DNA from: Plasmodium coatneyi
Taxonomy: Eukaryota > Apicomplexa > Aconoidasida > Haemosporida > Plasmodiidae
Assembly: GCF_001680005.1 (NCBI RefSeq)
Contig: NC_033561.1
Location: forward strand, 1,116,001 to 1,180,000
DNA: 64,000 nt
Direction: 5' to 3'
Shown here: positions 11,291 to 23,096 of the stretch, piece after piece
Layout: every line of letters begins with the position of its first letter
Numbering within the stretch: position 1 is the first letter of the stretch
The notes under the pieces: model-generated
Told to the model about the DNA's origin: nothing
Databases searched by the model: none
What the model saw: only the letters and a program-made list of their open reading frames with translations
Program-made: the position numbers and the translations under genes

Positions 11291-11684
11291 GTTTCCCTTA
11301 ATTGTATTTGTTCTTATTGAGCGCGTCTCACATGTTGCGTTGCATTTGTTTGTTCTAATTGTCCCCGTCTCAGTTGTCAATTCCCGGCGCGTCCGCTGCA
11401 TGAGTGGCAGCAAGTGGGGTCATAACACACACGCGTGCGTAACTGCGCGAAAATCGATCAGTCTACCATTCGACATATTTACGGTAGAGGACAGTCACAT
11501 CCATTTTGTTTTGTCCCAACAGATTAGTCCCTGCACAACGCCGCCGCATGGGTATGCATTGATGGTGCGTCTTTTTCGGGGAGAAGTAATTTTGTGAGTT
11601 TGCCAAGGGTCGCAGTGTGGGGGAGCTTTCCCAGCAAGGTAGGTTCCTCCTCCAGCTAGGTGGGTTCCCCCAAGTGGTGACAGA
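10186..11684. other. Divergent intergenic region (AP2 gene / large unknown gene)
   Basis: About 1.5 kb separates two divergent starts. It holds long poly(A) (10771-10796) and poly(T) runs (around 10908-10926, 10966-10982, 11263-11290). A purine-rich minirepeat of AAGTCAAAGTT/AACGTTAGTGCTAACG type lies at 11104-11160. Several overlapping frames of 60-120 codons exist on both strands, but none has protein-like composition. Presumably it carries two promoters; no defined element is claimed. Confidence 0.5.
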
Positions 11685-14600
11685 ATGAGCAACCTGGAGA
11701 GGCTAAAACAACGGTTGGAAGAGTCACTAGAGAAACACAAAAATAGGTTATTAAAAACGCGCTATAAAAAGGCGAATGGGTTAATAGACGGCAAGGCGAA
11801 AAAGAGTACCAACAACACAGCGGAAGGAACTAAAAATATAGACGGCACGAAGAATGAAATAACAAACCCGGGAAGAGTAAAAAATGCAACAGTAGGAAGA
11901 GATAAACACCCCAACGTATATGATGGGAATAGTGTGAGAAGCAGATTGGTGGGAAGGTTAGGGAGTGCAAAGGCTCCTCAGGTGAGAGGGAAAAAGGAAA
12001 GCAATACAATGGCTAGTCGTCCTTTGAAGGACAAGCTGCACTGTAAAGCGAACTCATCAACACGTGTGGTACGGGAGAGGAAAACAAAAATAGATGTAGC
12101 AAAGGGGGGGGTTCCCGATAGGAGTGAAGCTAACCACGCAATGGAGGAGGACACGTTGGAAGAGCACCCTGAGGGGGACGGAAACTTCGATGGAGTCTCC
12201 AAAGAGATCAGAGATAACCTAAACGACCTGTTCAGGCATTTTATAAACTGCAGGATTAACAACCTGTATGTTATTCACGGGGACCGAGGGAAGCTTCCTA
12301 GGGGGGAGTTTTCAGAAGAGGGCAGAGGGGTCATGATGATTCCCGGGGTGGGGACAAACGGCGAAGTACAGGAGGGAGTCATTGGAGAGGCTGCTGGTCA
12401 GAGGAACGAGTTGGATGCAGCGTTCCCCAACGTTGATCAGGTGGGATGTGAAGACGATACCAGGGGGGAAGAAGAGGGACTATACAGGCGTTTATTCAAT
12501 GTAAACGGAGAGAGGGTTGTTAATGGAGTGAGTCGAAAGGGAGAGACACACAAGGAAACACAGCTAATAGGCGCTGACGTCAAAAGGGGGGGGAAAAATG
12601 AAAGCATAATGGCAGACGGCAGAGTAACCCTATCGAACGAATCAATCGGGGCAGACATCGGAAGCGGAAGGTACAATAGCACCTTCGTCAAGCTAATGCA
12701 AATAAAGAAAAAAATAAAAAAAAAAATAGAAAAGTTCGAGGATGAAGGGAATAAATTGTTTTGCACCGATGAGAGGACCGTGTGCAATTCGGACGCGTCA
12801 AATGAGGAGAGGAACCTACCAGTTAGGGACGTCTCGACGTTTACAGATGGTAACGCTGCTTCTTCAAAGGGATTTAACCATTGGGGGGTCGTACAGGTGG
12901 ACTCCTCTGTGGCTTCCGCTGCGAGCACCAACCAAGAAGTTTCTTCCACGGGGGAGAGCATCGAGCTGTTCACGACACAGAAAAATATTTTCGTCTGTAA
13001 TTACTACACGAAGAAGTCAAGGAGGAAGGATAGGTTTAATGGTAGGAAGGCCCAGGACGGGGTCCACGTGGTTAGTGACGCTGCCAATTTTTTAGGCAGC
13101 GCCTTTTCGCTGGCCAGCCACTCCACTGCGATGTGTGACGTGGGGGGGAGCCACTCGGAGCGGTACCAATCAGGGACCTACCAATCGGGGGGGTACCCAT
13201 CGGGGGGATACCCGTCGGAGGGGTATCCGTCAGAGGAGTACGAGGCGCATTTCAGTCCGCATAAACTGTACGGAAGCCCCACCTACCGGCTCGAGCATAA
13301 GAGGGAACCATGGAAGAGGAGCAGCATACAAGGGAAAAGGGTAACGCAGGGAAGACACAGCACTGTAAACAGGATCCCGAATGAAGGGGAAGGACGACGA
13401 GCAAAAAGGAGAGATGACCCCGGAAAGACAAAGTATGAACTTAGCTCCTGTCCATCGAGTTCACTTTCCTACCAGAAGAACTATTTACCTCCCTCCAGAG
13501 GGAACGCATTCAAATGTTTGAGGGGGCAGGTTAGGAGAGGTCTGAGCACACACATGGAAGGAGGTGAGAATAACCGACCATTCCCTGCAGGAGGAAGGTA
13601 TGCCAAGTGGGAGAGCCTTGACAGGGGTAGAGAACCTCCTTACCCAAGTGAGAGCAGACCCCTTGGTCCGAAAAGAAGTACCACCTGTGTGCAGGAGAAA
13701 AGCAAATTTGAAGTGAAAAATATCATGCAGCGTGAAAGAAACATGTTCAATGAGCGTACTGATGAGAGGAAGGAGAGGGTGAACCGATTCCCTATTTGGT
13801 ATTTGCCTAATGGGGAAGGAGTGCAGGCACCAGTACCGGTTCAGTTGGACAAATGCAATGACCAGTTGAGCAGTGCCTTTAGTGGTGAGAGTGGAGGCCA
13901 TTGCAGCCGTCCGGGTGATGATCCCCGTGAAGGAACACCTATGAACGGGAAGAGAACAAATGCCGGAGCGACTCCCCCCCAGTTAACTCCAAGTGTTCAC
14001 CATCCCTGTGAGGAACAGGCCAAATGCTACATATGCTCATTCCCCATCGGGGACAGTGAGGAGGAATTCATTTTAAAAAAAAAAAAAAAGAACTACCAGG
14101 TGGGAAGGATGAAAAAAGGGGAGACATACGAACGGAAGGAATACACATCGAAAAACTGTTTGAGGGAAGGTGATTCGTTGTATCGTCGAAACGGATGTGA
14201 CGTGAGTCATCTACCCCAAGGAGACATGCTTATTCGGAAGGGAAGCAAAAACAGTGAGAGAGGAAGACTCCGCTCCAGACAGACAATCCATGGAGGTTCT
14301 GGAAAGTACTCTTGTATGGCTGATCAGGAGGGGGAGGTAAAAAAAATGGAGACTCCAGGAAGGTACATGGAGGTCCACCGGGGTGAAGACAACGGACATG
14401 GTACTAATATGACATACCAGTCAGTGAGGGAAGACGAACCGGATGAATCCTCCTTCGTCATCGATTCGAGTGGCCCCACACATGGACGCAATTTGAAGTG
14501 GGAGGGAAGTGACAAAAGGGAGGAAGCTATTTGGGATGGCGAAGGCTTCTCATTACAGAGAAATATCCAACAGGGACGTTTGCAAAGAAACATTCCCACG

Positions 14601-15935
14601 TGTGCAGTTAAGGGGAACGATGGATTGAACGGTACAAGGAGAAACAGTCATTGGAGCAGTAACGCAGGGAGGATTTCCCTACATGAGAAGAAATGTGCCA
14701 GACAGGATTTGTTCCCTCCAGGGGTAGCCCCTCGTGATGTAGACCCCTTCAGTGAGGCATACAACACGTGGGTGTATAAAGAAAGGGTGTCTGCGTCTGG
14801 CGAACGGGACGGGGTCAGCGTAGGAAGTGTCATCGTGAATGAAGGAATACGAGAGGGGAAACCCAAGACTCTCTTCTGGAAGATCAGTGAAGGAGACACG
14901 TTCAACATTCCCGTCGAAGGGGACAACGCAAAGGTTCTGCATGTAGGGGAGGTTCTCGGACAGAGGCCTGAAGAGAGGCACCAAGGATTTGGCACCGAGG
15001 GGGGGACAAACAGAAGGCGTGCCGCGTCGAACGGTGCCATTTTGAAAAAAGTCCTGAGAATGAAAATGGAGGCCATGCGAAGGGAAAAGGGAAACCTGAT
15101 CGGAGGAGAGGCGAAGCCAAGGAAAGTAACGGCATCGGTGGGTCCGGCTCCGGCTGAATATAACACAAATAACATACTAAATGAAGAGAGGAACCGACTT
15201 AGGGAATATGAAAAGGGGGGGAGAGGCACACAGGGGGAGGGGAAACAGACGAACAGTAGGGATGGTGAAGGATTGGTACGTGAGAAATTGTCTGGACAGG
15301 AGGGGGAACCCCCTCGCAGTACAGGTAGACTAAGTAGAGGAACTCGCAATAGTGACCCTCCCAATAGGCTTCCCCCAAGCAGTTGCGTGGAGAGAAACGT
15401 CCCTCGTGAGATGGCACCCGCTGTAGAAGCTTGCTCCGTTAGAAGCGTATCAACCCTGGAAAGGATTCCTTCGTCGAGACACACTCAGAGGAAGTACTCC
15501 CCGAGGGGCGGACTGACCAGAAATGAACCCATTAGACTGAAGCGACTGAACACGGTAAACACGGTAAACCCGGACGACAGGAAGAATGAGTATGACATGG
15601 AGGTGGAACGCTTTAACGAGTCCTTCTACTGCAACATGAAACGGATCAGGAGTGACGACGTGTACCCGAATTCAGAGGAACCAATTAGCACATCCCAGAA
15701 GAGGAGGTTAATGAAGGCCTACCTAGAGGACCTCCGGAAAAAGAAGGATAACAAAAAGGTATACAATTATAAGCTAAAATATAACATTGAGTTTTTTAAA
15801 TTCGCTCAGCTTATATGTCAGGACAAGAGCTTCTGTAGCAACTACTTGGGACAGATGAGCAGTAACATGGATGCCAATGGGGACGACATCGACAGAATTG
15901 CCTTCTCCATCGTGAAGCTGTTTAATGCGCGCTGA
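11685..15935 (+). CDS. Conserved-type Plasmodium protein, unknown function (1416 aa)
   Basis: One uninterrupted exon. The N-terminus begins with a charged helix (MSNLERLKQRLEESLEKHKN). Most of the rest is hydrophilic, Arg/Glu/Gly/Ser-rich and probably disordered. Around residues 493-522 lies a short Tyr-Pro-Ser-Gly repeat (YQSGTYQSGGYPSGGYPSEG), and near residue 770 a small Cys cluster (CEEQAKCYICSF). The only clearly folded-looking part is the last 90 residues, a Lys-rich helix (KRRLMKAYLEDLRKKKDNKK) followed by a hydrophobic helical segment ending VKLFNAR. No signal peptide or TM segment is visible. I do not recognise a family. The conserved function probably resides in the C-terminal helical module, with the long middle acting as a linker. 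Confidence 0.8.
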   Translation: MSNLERLKQRLEESLEKHKNRLLKTRYKKANGLIDGKAKKSTNNTAEGTKNIDGTKNEITNPGRVKNATVGRDKHPNVYDGNSVRSRLVGRLGSAKAPQVRGKKESNTMASRPLKDKLHCKANSSTRVVRERKTKIDVAKGGVPDRSEANHAMEEDTLEEHPEGDGNFDGVSKEIRDNLNDLFRHFINCRINNLYVIHGDRGKLPRGEFSEEGRGVMMIPGVGTNGEVQEGVIGEAAGQRNELDAAFPNVDQVGCEDDTRGEEEGLYRRLFNVNGERVVNGVSRKGETHKETQLIGADVKRGGKNESIMADGRVTLSNESIGADIGSGRYNSTFVKLMQIKKKIKKKIEKFEDEGNKLFCTDERTVCNSDASNEERNLPVRDVSTFTDGNAASSKGFNHWGVVQVDSSVASAASTNQEVSSTGESIELFTTQKNIFVCNYYTKKSRRKDRFNGRKAQDGVHVVSDAANFLGSAFSLASHSTAMCDVGGSHSERYQSGTYQSGGYPSGGYPSEGYPSEEYEAHFSPHKLYGSPTYRLEHKREPWKRSSIQGKRVTQGRHSTVNRIPNEGEGRRAKRRDDPGKTKYELSSCPSSSLSYQKNYLPPSRGNAFKCLRGQVRRGLSTHMEGGENNRPFPAGGRYAKWESLDRGREPPYPSESRPLGPKRSTTCVQEKSKFEVKNIMQRERNMFNERTDERKERVNRFPIWYLPNGEGVQAPVPVQLDKCNDQLSSAFSGESGGHCSRPGDDPREGTPMNGKRTNAGATPPQLTPSVHHPCEEQAKCYICSFPIGDSEEEFILKKKKKNYQVGRMKKGETYERKEYTSKNCLREGDSLYRRNGCDVSHLPQGDMLIRKGSKNSERGRLRSRQTIHGGSGKYSCMADQEGEVKKMETPGRYMEVHRGEDNGHGTNMTYQSVREDEPDESSFVIDSSGPTHGRNLKWEGSDKREEAIWDGEGFSLQRNIQQGRLQRNIPTCAVKGNDGLNGTRRNSHWSSNAGRISLHEKKCARQDLFPPGVAPRDVDPFSEAYNTWVYKERVSASGERDGVSVGSVIVNEGIREGKPKTLFWKISEGDTFNIPVEGDNAKVLHVGEVLGQRPEERHQGFGTEGGTNRRRAASNGAILKKVLRMKMEAMRREKGNLIGGEAKPRKVTASVGPAPAEYNTNNILNEERNRLREYEKGGRGTQGEGKQTNSRDGEGLVREKLSGQEGEPPRSTGRLSRGTRNSDPPNRLPPSSCVERNVPREMAPAVEACSVRSVSTLERIPSSRHTQRKYSPRGGLTRNEPIRLKRLNTVNTVNPDDRKNEYDMEVERFNESFYCNMKRIRSDDVYPNSEEPISTSQKRRLMKAYLEDLRKKKDNKKVYNYKLKYNIEFFKFAQLICQDKSFCSNYLGQMSSNMDANGDDIDRIAFSIVKLFNAR

Positions 15936-16548
15936 GAGGAGGGGGCGTGTGACGTGTGACATGTGACATGTGACATGTGACGTGTAACCTGTGACCCCTT
16001 CTTGTGTGTTATGTTTGTTTGGCGCGTTCGCCATTTTTATGCTTCTTCGCTTGGCACATTGACCATTTTTAATGAGACGAGCCAGGCGGAAAAAAAAAAA
16101 AAAAAAAAAACTGTTTTCACTGTCCGACAGGCGACTTCAAAATTTGATACCGAAGCGTTCATCGAACGGGTAGTGGTGTCTCTTACACGATGTGTGGTAA
16201 AAGAGTTATACAGCGATCGTGGTAGCGTCTCCACAGTGATGCAACAGTGCGCCGATATGTAAGCAACTTAACCAGGTTGAATGGCACCCGTGGGGAAACG
16301 AATCTACACAAACGGTACACGGTCAAAGTTAATAGTGACGCAGTATTTATTATCGCACATGTATGCCAGTCCATTTTCGGGGGCACTCCCACTTCGGAGC
16401 AGCGCATTCGAACGGGAAAAAAAAAAAATGCAAAAAAAAAATGACCACGTAACAATTATATTACAAAATGGGGAAGCAAAACATCCTCACCATGGCGCCA
16501 TGGTGAGGAAGAAGAAGCAATTCCTTCCCCTCCTTCATTGCTGCGAAT
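15936..16548. other. Convergent intergenic region with GTGACATGT minisatellite
   Basis: This is the 3' region shared by the large unknown gene (+) and the eIF2A-GYF gene (-). A short tandem of TGTGACATG/GTGACGTG units lies at about 15943-16000, directly after the stop codon. A-runs follow at 16089-16110 and 16419-16440, and a perfect palindrome ACCATGGCGCCATGGT lies near 16490-16505. No gene is seen. Confidence 0.55.
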
Positions 16549-19500
16549 TCATGACTCCTCGTCCCACTGCAATATCGGCTGCGGTTTCGGAATAATGGTG
16601 AAGGGTTTATGTGGCGGGGGGAACAGTTTGTTCAGGGCAACAAAGCGATCGGAATCGCAGCAGCGGACGGGCAGCATCGGCTCGAAGTATCCCATTTCGC
16701 TCCAAATGCGCATCTCGTCGAGGAAAAACGGTCCCTAAGGAAAAGGTGTGCATGCATGTTTGTGCATGAATGTGTGTGTATAGAATGTGTGGAAGAAGAG
16801 ACACCCGCCATTCAGAGGTCGGGTAGAAGTATGTGCAGTATCGACCTTAAGTGTTGCACATCAGGTGATTCACCACTGGTGGATGGAGCTCAATCTCCTG
16901 CGAAACACGCATGGGTGGAGCCTCTCTTCCCAATTACCTGCACTACTCCCTTGGGGTCCACGTACTGCCAACACTTATCTCGCAAGGCATCTGGACGTTT
17001 CACTTCTTCCATCTCGGGAAGGCTGTACGTTCCGTTCTTCTTTTCACCTGAACTGTTCATACTTTTACTGGTGCTACTCGTTTTGTAGATGCTGGGAATC
17101 TTGCACACCATTTGGGCCGGTTGGGCAGGTTGTTGCATGGTTTGAGCGGGGGGGAGGACATGTGGCGGATGTGATGCGTTGGGGTGCATCTCTCCACTTG
17201 CAGCTATTCTCTGGTCATTCAAGGCGCCTCCTACTGGTCCACCTGCTCCAACGGTACCAACTGCTACCCCCGTTGTGGCTCCCCCGTTCTTCTGGTCGCT
17301 TCCTTCCGGGGAGAGGTCCTCCTTCGAGTTGATCATTACCCCGCTAGGGTACATATTGGCGCTCTTCACAAAAGAGTTGTAGTCACTAAAGTGCATGTAC
17401 TCCTTCGCCGAAGCGTACTGTTGGTGTTGTTTGTTTGCATGCGCGTCCTGCTTCCTTGTCTCGCTCATCGGGGTGGATATCATATCGACTGGTGTTTTTA
17501 CTCTACCGGAATGGTTTAGCGCGTTCGACTCGTTTTTCGCTTGACTTCCGAACGTGGTTTTGTCCGCTTGGGCGTTTTGGTAATAGTAATTTATGTGGTC
17601 TGGCGGGGGTGGGCTCATCTGCTGCTGTGGCGCTTGATGTGATTGATGTGACTGATGTGATTGATGTGATTGATGCGATTGATTATCCTCCTTGGCGCCC
17701 ACATGCATCATGCTCTTTATCCTGTTAGTTATGTCCTCCTCTTGGGGGGGGTACTTGGCCCCCTGGGCGCCCTGGTTGGCTTTACGCAGCATGGAGATGG
17801 AGCTGGCGTCCATGTGGTCTTCCCTCCGTTGGGCAGCGGCCCGCAGGTTGCTCAGTAGGCCACTCTGCAGTCCACTATGCATTCCGCTTTGCATACCACC
17901 CTGCAGCTCCATTTGCTTTTTCTTCCTCAAAAGTTCTAACAGACTGTACTTGCCTGACATGCCCTTGACGCTATCGTGTTCCTGCGCCCCGTCCTCCTTC
18001 CCCGGTTTGTTCAGTAGCGATTTGTTGATTCTGTTGAGCAGGGGGGAGGGGCAGGAACCGTTGCTGTTGTGACCATCGAGGAGGAAATTTTCCACACTTT
18101 CGGCGTCTCTACTGTAGATGCTCCCCCTGGTGGTGGGAGCGTACCCGCCTCCTCTTCCTAGTGGGTTGTTCTTCTTGTCCTCCTGCTCTTCCGCATAGGT
18201 CATCTGAAGCGAAGAAGCTGCTCCGGGTTCATTATTCGCGCCACTACGCTTTAACAAATTTTTGATCTCCTCATCTTTATTCCCCCCAATTGTTTTTGTA
18301 ACATAATTTCTCTGAAACTCAGAGAGACTTATTTTGTTCCGGTTTAGATTCTGTTCGTCGTAGTTTCCATCGGTCCGTTTGCCGTGATCACTCATTTTTT
18401 GCATGAGGTACTTCTGTTGCAGTTCCACGGGGGGTACGGTCTTCCTAACGTTCGAATAACTGGTCGGGTATACTCCCGCATAATTATTCGTGAAGCCACT
18501 TGTGTACTCCCCTGCGTTGTTGTTAGGCACTGTGGACGGTTGGGCTTCTTCCCCCCTGCCATTGACCACACCGGTGTGCTGATGTGAACCCCTAATGGAA
18601 GGAGAAGGAGACGCTGGTTGCTCCTCCCCATTCGTTGTGACATACCTCTGCAAAATCCTTTCGATGTTGCAAATGAAGTGCACAATGGGTTCCTTGTCCG
18701 AGTGGTCCCGCATGATTTTCTCCTTCTTCTGTTGGTACAGGTTGTCATGCTGTTTTAGAATAACGGTAAACTGCTGAATCAGACTTTCGTATTTTTTTCT
18801 GTTTTTCTGAAAAGTCTCCTTTACCAAATCGTTCGCATAATCTAGGAGGACTTTCATTTCCTTCACTTTGGCTATGATTTTTTTCTCCTTCGCGATCAGT
18901 TCCGTGGCGTTGGTACCTCCACTGCTGGTCGAGTCATACGCCTGAACCTTATGGATGATCCAATACAACTTTAACTGAATCAGCTGAACGTTAAGAGAGT
19001 GGTAACACTTTAGCAATTCACAGAGGTCCAAACTGGAAAGGTGGGACTTTATATTGGCTGGAATGGAGTTTTCACTTCCAGTGGGTGATCCCATCGTCAT
19101 CCTGTTGTTGTCACTCTGTTGCTCTTCCTTCTGCTTCATCCTCATGATCATGTCCGTGGCCAAATCTTTCTTCTGCATTTCCTTCCCACGCTGGGCGTAA
19201 GCACTACTACTGTTACTGTTACCGTTACTATTGCTGTTACTGTTACTACTGCTACGTTCGTAGTTGGCACTACTTGCTTCGTCTCCTCCTATATGTTCAC
19301 TCGATGGGGTCATTGCCATGTCTATATGTTCCCTCTTGAAGGTCATTCCGTTTGGATACTCTTTTCGCATTTCTTCCATGAGGTTCCTCCGTGGAGCTGC
19401 CACAGACGAGTCCACATTCTGTGCGCTGCTAACGGTATGCCCAATGGAGGCATTCAACACGGGGTCCCCACGACCATTACCACTACTATTACCATTACTA

Positions 19501-22500
19501 CTATTATTACCATTACTGGTGTGTTGATTCTTTGGGACAATATTAACGGTGGCGTGAGGTAACACCCTCTTAAACAACCTTAGCAAATCCTCATTTGACT
19601 TCTTACTCTCAGGACCATCACGAAGGGTACCTCTACTTTGTTCATTCCCATTAGTAGGGTTCACTTCCTTGGAGGACGCATCGGTGATAGGTCCTTCGCT
19701 GCTTCCTTTCTCGGGGAATGCAGAAGAGTAAAACGCTTTTCCTTCATGGTTCGTCATGTGCAGGTGGTTGTTTTGGTTTGCACTCCCTTTAGTAACCTCA
19801 CTGTAACTCTGTTGTTGGAAGGCATGCAAGTACATTCCTCCATTTAGCATGTTGCTACTTGTTGACGGTCCGTCTGTTCGTTCAGGATGGTGGTTGCTTC
19901 CCTGAATCCTCTGCTTTACCCCCGGAAGGTGGTTAAACAGGGAGGAGTTACTACCACTTTGCATGGGTACTCCGTTTGGTAGTGCATTAAAATGGGGCTG
20001 CTGCAATAGGGGGGACGCTGTGTTATTTTTATTTGCGCCACTTTTGGGGAGGCCATACATTTCGCTAAGAAGCGTGTTGTTGTTCAGCTCAGGTTGCGTG
20101 TTACTTCCTTCCTTATCATGACCTACCCCTACGATGGGGTGACCATTACTGTTACGTGATGCACCATGTGTGTTAACAGAATTGTGTGCACTCGTCCCGG
20201 TTGGGGCCACTGGTACGTCACGTAGGTTGCCTTCACTACGCTCATCCGTGACACGATCCTGCCTGCCAGACACGTCAGTCTTGTATTTCATTATTCTTGA
20301 CAGGAAGCTCGTGATTTTGTTACTACTTTGGGGTGGCGCCGTTGCCTGCATCATCGTCGTAGATGTGGCCGCTGTAGTTGCCACGTTTTGCGTAACCACC
20401 TTGTCCTCCCCAATGATGCCATTCTCATTGCCTCCACTGGAGGTTTCACTTTTCTTTTTTTTATTTACCTTTTCCTTTTTTTTCTTCTTATCCTGATCTG
20501 GGTCATTCCCATCGTTAGGGATAACCTCCGGCGCCTGCTTCTCCTGTGTGACCTCCATTGGTACTCCTTTGTTGGTCTGCACTTCTGGCCTGTTCCACTC
20601 TCCAGGGGGGCCACCATTAGGAGCAAAGCTATTTGGGGGAAATCCACCAGGGGGCATGCCCACCTGCACGTTACTTCTGCCCATGTAGTAAAGTAAGCTA
20701 GTCCCATCTTGGACGCTGTGACTTGGGTAGGGACTGGCCCAACTGTTGGCCGCTACCTGCTTTGCGATGCCGCCACTTTGGTGCACATCGATTTTGCCTT
20801 GTTCTTTTTCCTTTTCCTTTTTTTTCTTCTTCTGTTTCTTTTTATCGTCTGTCGCTGGAGCGTTTACACCGTTGGCGCTATCTGTGTAAGGAATACCCTG
20901 TGGGGGGTAGTCCTCCTTTCGTCCATCCACCATGCTACCAAAAACGTTGTCTCTCCTGAGTAGGTCATCAGTACTACCATTGACGGTGTACGCATCGATG
21001 TACTTCCTTTCCATGTAGGGGGTAACTGCCTGGTCGTGCTTCTCTTCTGGGGGTTTACCTACACTGACGCTGCCAAGGCTGACGTTGCCGAGGCTGCCGA
21101 TGCTTCCCATACTGCCAATGTTACTGACGCTGTTCACGCCGGTGGGGGGGACCACCAAACTTGCTGTTGCTGAACCTGTCACTGCCGTACCGGAGGCGGT
21201 TTTATTTCTCCAGTCCACATCCCAATCGTAAGCATTCCCCCCCTTCTCCGTCTTCTTCTTCCTCCCCAGCGTAGCGGTCGCTGCTTGTGCACTGTTGGGG
21301 GAAGGAACAGGGGGAGCCACAGTAGCCTTGCCCATTTTTGCCCTGTCCTTCTCACCTTGTTCGCCTCCCCCCTTGGTTTTCTTAAAGGTAGCATCATCCA
21401 CAACGTCAGAGGCGTTTCCGTTGCTGAAGTTGTTGACGCTAATGGGAACGCCTACGGGAGGGCTAACTAGTCCACTCAGCAGACCACTTCCGGGGGTACT
21501 ACCCATGCCGCTACCGATGCCGATGCCGCTACCGGTGCCACTCCCCAGAGCAGCATCCACATTCATATACTTAATCTTGTAGACGCTGCGCTTGTTGTCC
21601 TTCAGGTTGGCCTGCGGTTTTGGTGGTTCTGGGAGCATCCCAGGGGGGGTCTTCTTCCACTGGACATCATAAAGCTCATTGAAGTTGTAGCTGTTGACAA
21701 GCTTCCCCTCGTAAGTGTATATCTTAAAAGTATTTTCTACCTTCATCCTGGGGTAGGTGGAAGCCGTCATGAAGAGAGTACCATCTGCAGACCAATCACA
21801 GAGAACGGTACATGGTTCTCTGTATTGTTTTATCAGAACAACCGAATCGTCCTTCTCTTTAAAGTAAAAACAGATGTCCCCTGCTAAGTTGCCGAACCCC
21901 CCTAGAGCAATCATGTTCCCAAAGGGGCACCACTTAATGGTGTTCTTATATTGGGACGATATTTTCTGCTTGACATTTAAATTATGGTCATACAGAAAAA
22001 TAGAATTATCTGATTTGCCTTCAATGAGGAGGAAGTCATCTGTTGTTCGGTTCCATTTAACATCCTGTGCCACGTTTTCGTTAATCTTTCGCATACCCAT
22101 ATGTCTTGCACTGAGGGAAAAGTAGTAACAGTTGCTGACGTAGCCGTAGGACTTGTTCGTCGTGTCGTTGGTGTATACCATGAGGATAACATGCTTGCCA
22201 CTGAGGGACCACATGCAGTGAAGGTTGTCTAGATTGTCAAAACTTTTTTGGATTAGAAGCTCCAGGGAGACGTTCCTTCTGAGGGGGCCGCTTTCCCATT
22301 CGTTTAGCTTCGTCGTGGTATTACCGATTGGTGAACCGAGTGATGTTCCCCCGCAGGCGTCGCTCATCGAGGAGGACAGACCCTCTATCTTATACACATA
22401 AACATCACCCAGAAAATTATTCTTCGTGTGAACAATGAAAAACCTAGCGTCGTCTTCTCCAACATAGGGGGACACATACATAGCTATGACGTTTGGATGG

Positions 22501-23096
22501 TGCCACGTGAAGAGGTAATTCGTTGGGATATCTGTATGTGACAGATTGTGCAGCACCTCTGCATTCGTTTGGAACAACTGAACCGTATCATACACATAAA
22601 GGTTGGACTTTTTCTCGAGAAAAAAGTACCTGTCCTCCGTGGTGAAGTGGATAATAGGCCAGTTGCTACAAATCTTTTTCCTAATCTTAAAGGAGCACAA
22701 CACTTTGGTATGTTGTACACTAAACAGGAGTAGATTTCCTATGGAGACAAAATTTTTCTCCTCAAAGGGGAAAAAGAAAACAACAAATTTATTGCTTGGT
22801 GACCACTGCACATGTTTAATTAGCTTGATATTGTCGTCGGTGAAGAGTTCCTTGTATCTGCTCTGGCAGGTTATTTTATTCACCTTTATGTTTGCTCTGT
22901 CGGTATAGTTGGATATGAGAAGTAAGCCCTCCACGGAGTGCAGGATGAGGAAGGAGTTCCCATCGCACGACCAGATGGCGTCGTGTATGCACCCGTCATA
23001 CTCGAAGGTCACTTTTCCTGTGTATTCGTTATTCTGGTTCCGCTCGAAGGTGTACAGCTTAATGCCGCTCTTCGATCTGATCAGTAGCTCGTTCAT
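16549..23096 (-). CDS. eIF2A-like beta-propeller protein with C-terminal GYF domain
   Basis: Two exons. Exon 1 (23096-16938) encodes 2053 residues. The first ~560 are a WD/beta-propeller of the eIF2A type, with recognisable stretches such as WSPSNKFVVFF, NMIALGGFGNLAGDICFY, TLFMTASTYPRMKVENTFKI and YTYEGKLVNSYNFNELYDVQW. A very long Asn/Ser/Gly/Gln-rich middle includes a (SHQ)n run. A coiled-coil patch (about residues 1375-1470) looks structured. Exon 1 ends CWQYVDPKGVVQ at CAG|GTAATTGG. Exon 2 (16734-16549), after CCTTTTCCTTAG, continues in phase with GPFFLDEMRIWSEMGYF, the signature of a GYF domain, and ends at TGA. Total is about 2114 residues. eIF2A is a cytosolic Met-tRNA/40S-associated factor; GYF domains bind proline-rich ligands. 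A model stopping in the intron would lose the GYF domain. Confidence 0.85.

Noticed and set aside
12437..15484. Long minus-strand frames opposite the large unknown gene
   Set aside because: They are shadow frames of a 1416-codon sense gene and are Ser/Pro/Leu-rich as expected from the antisense of Glu/Arg/Gly codons.
16609..21582. Plus-strand frames opposite the eIF2A-GYF gene
   Set aside because: They are antisense to a continuous 2053-codon exon with clear domain content. The repeated Ile-Asp frame at 17640-17690 is the reverse of the SHQ repeat.
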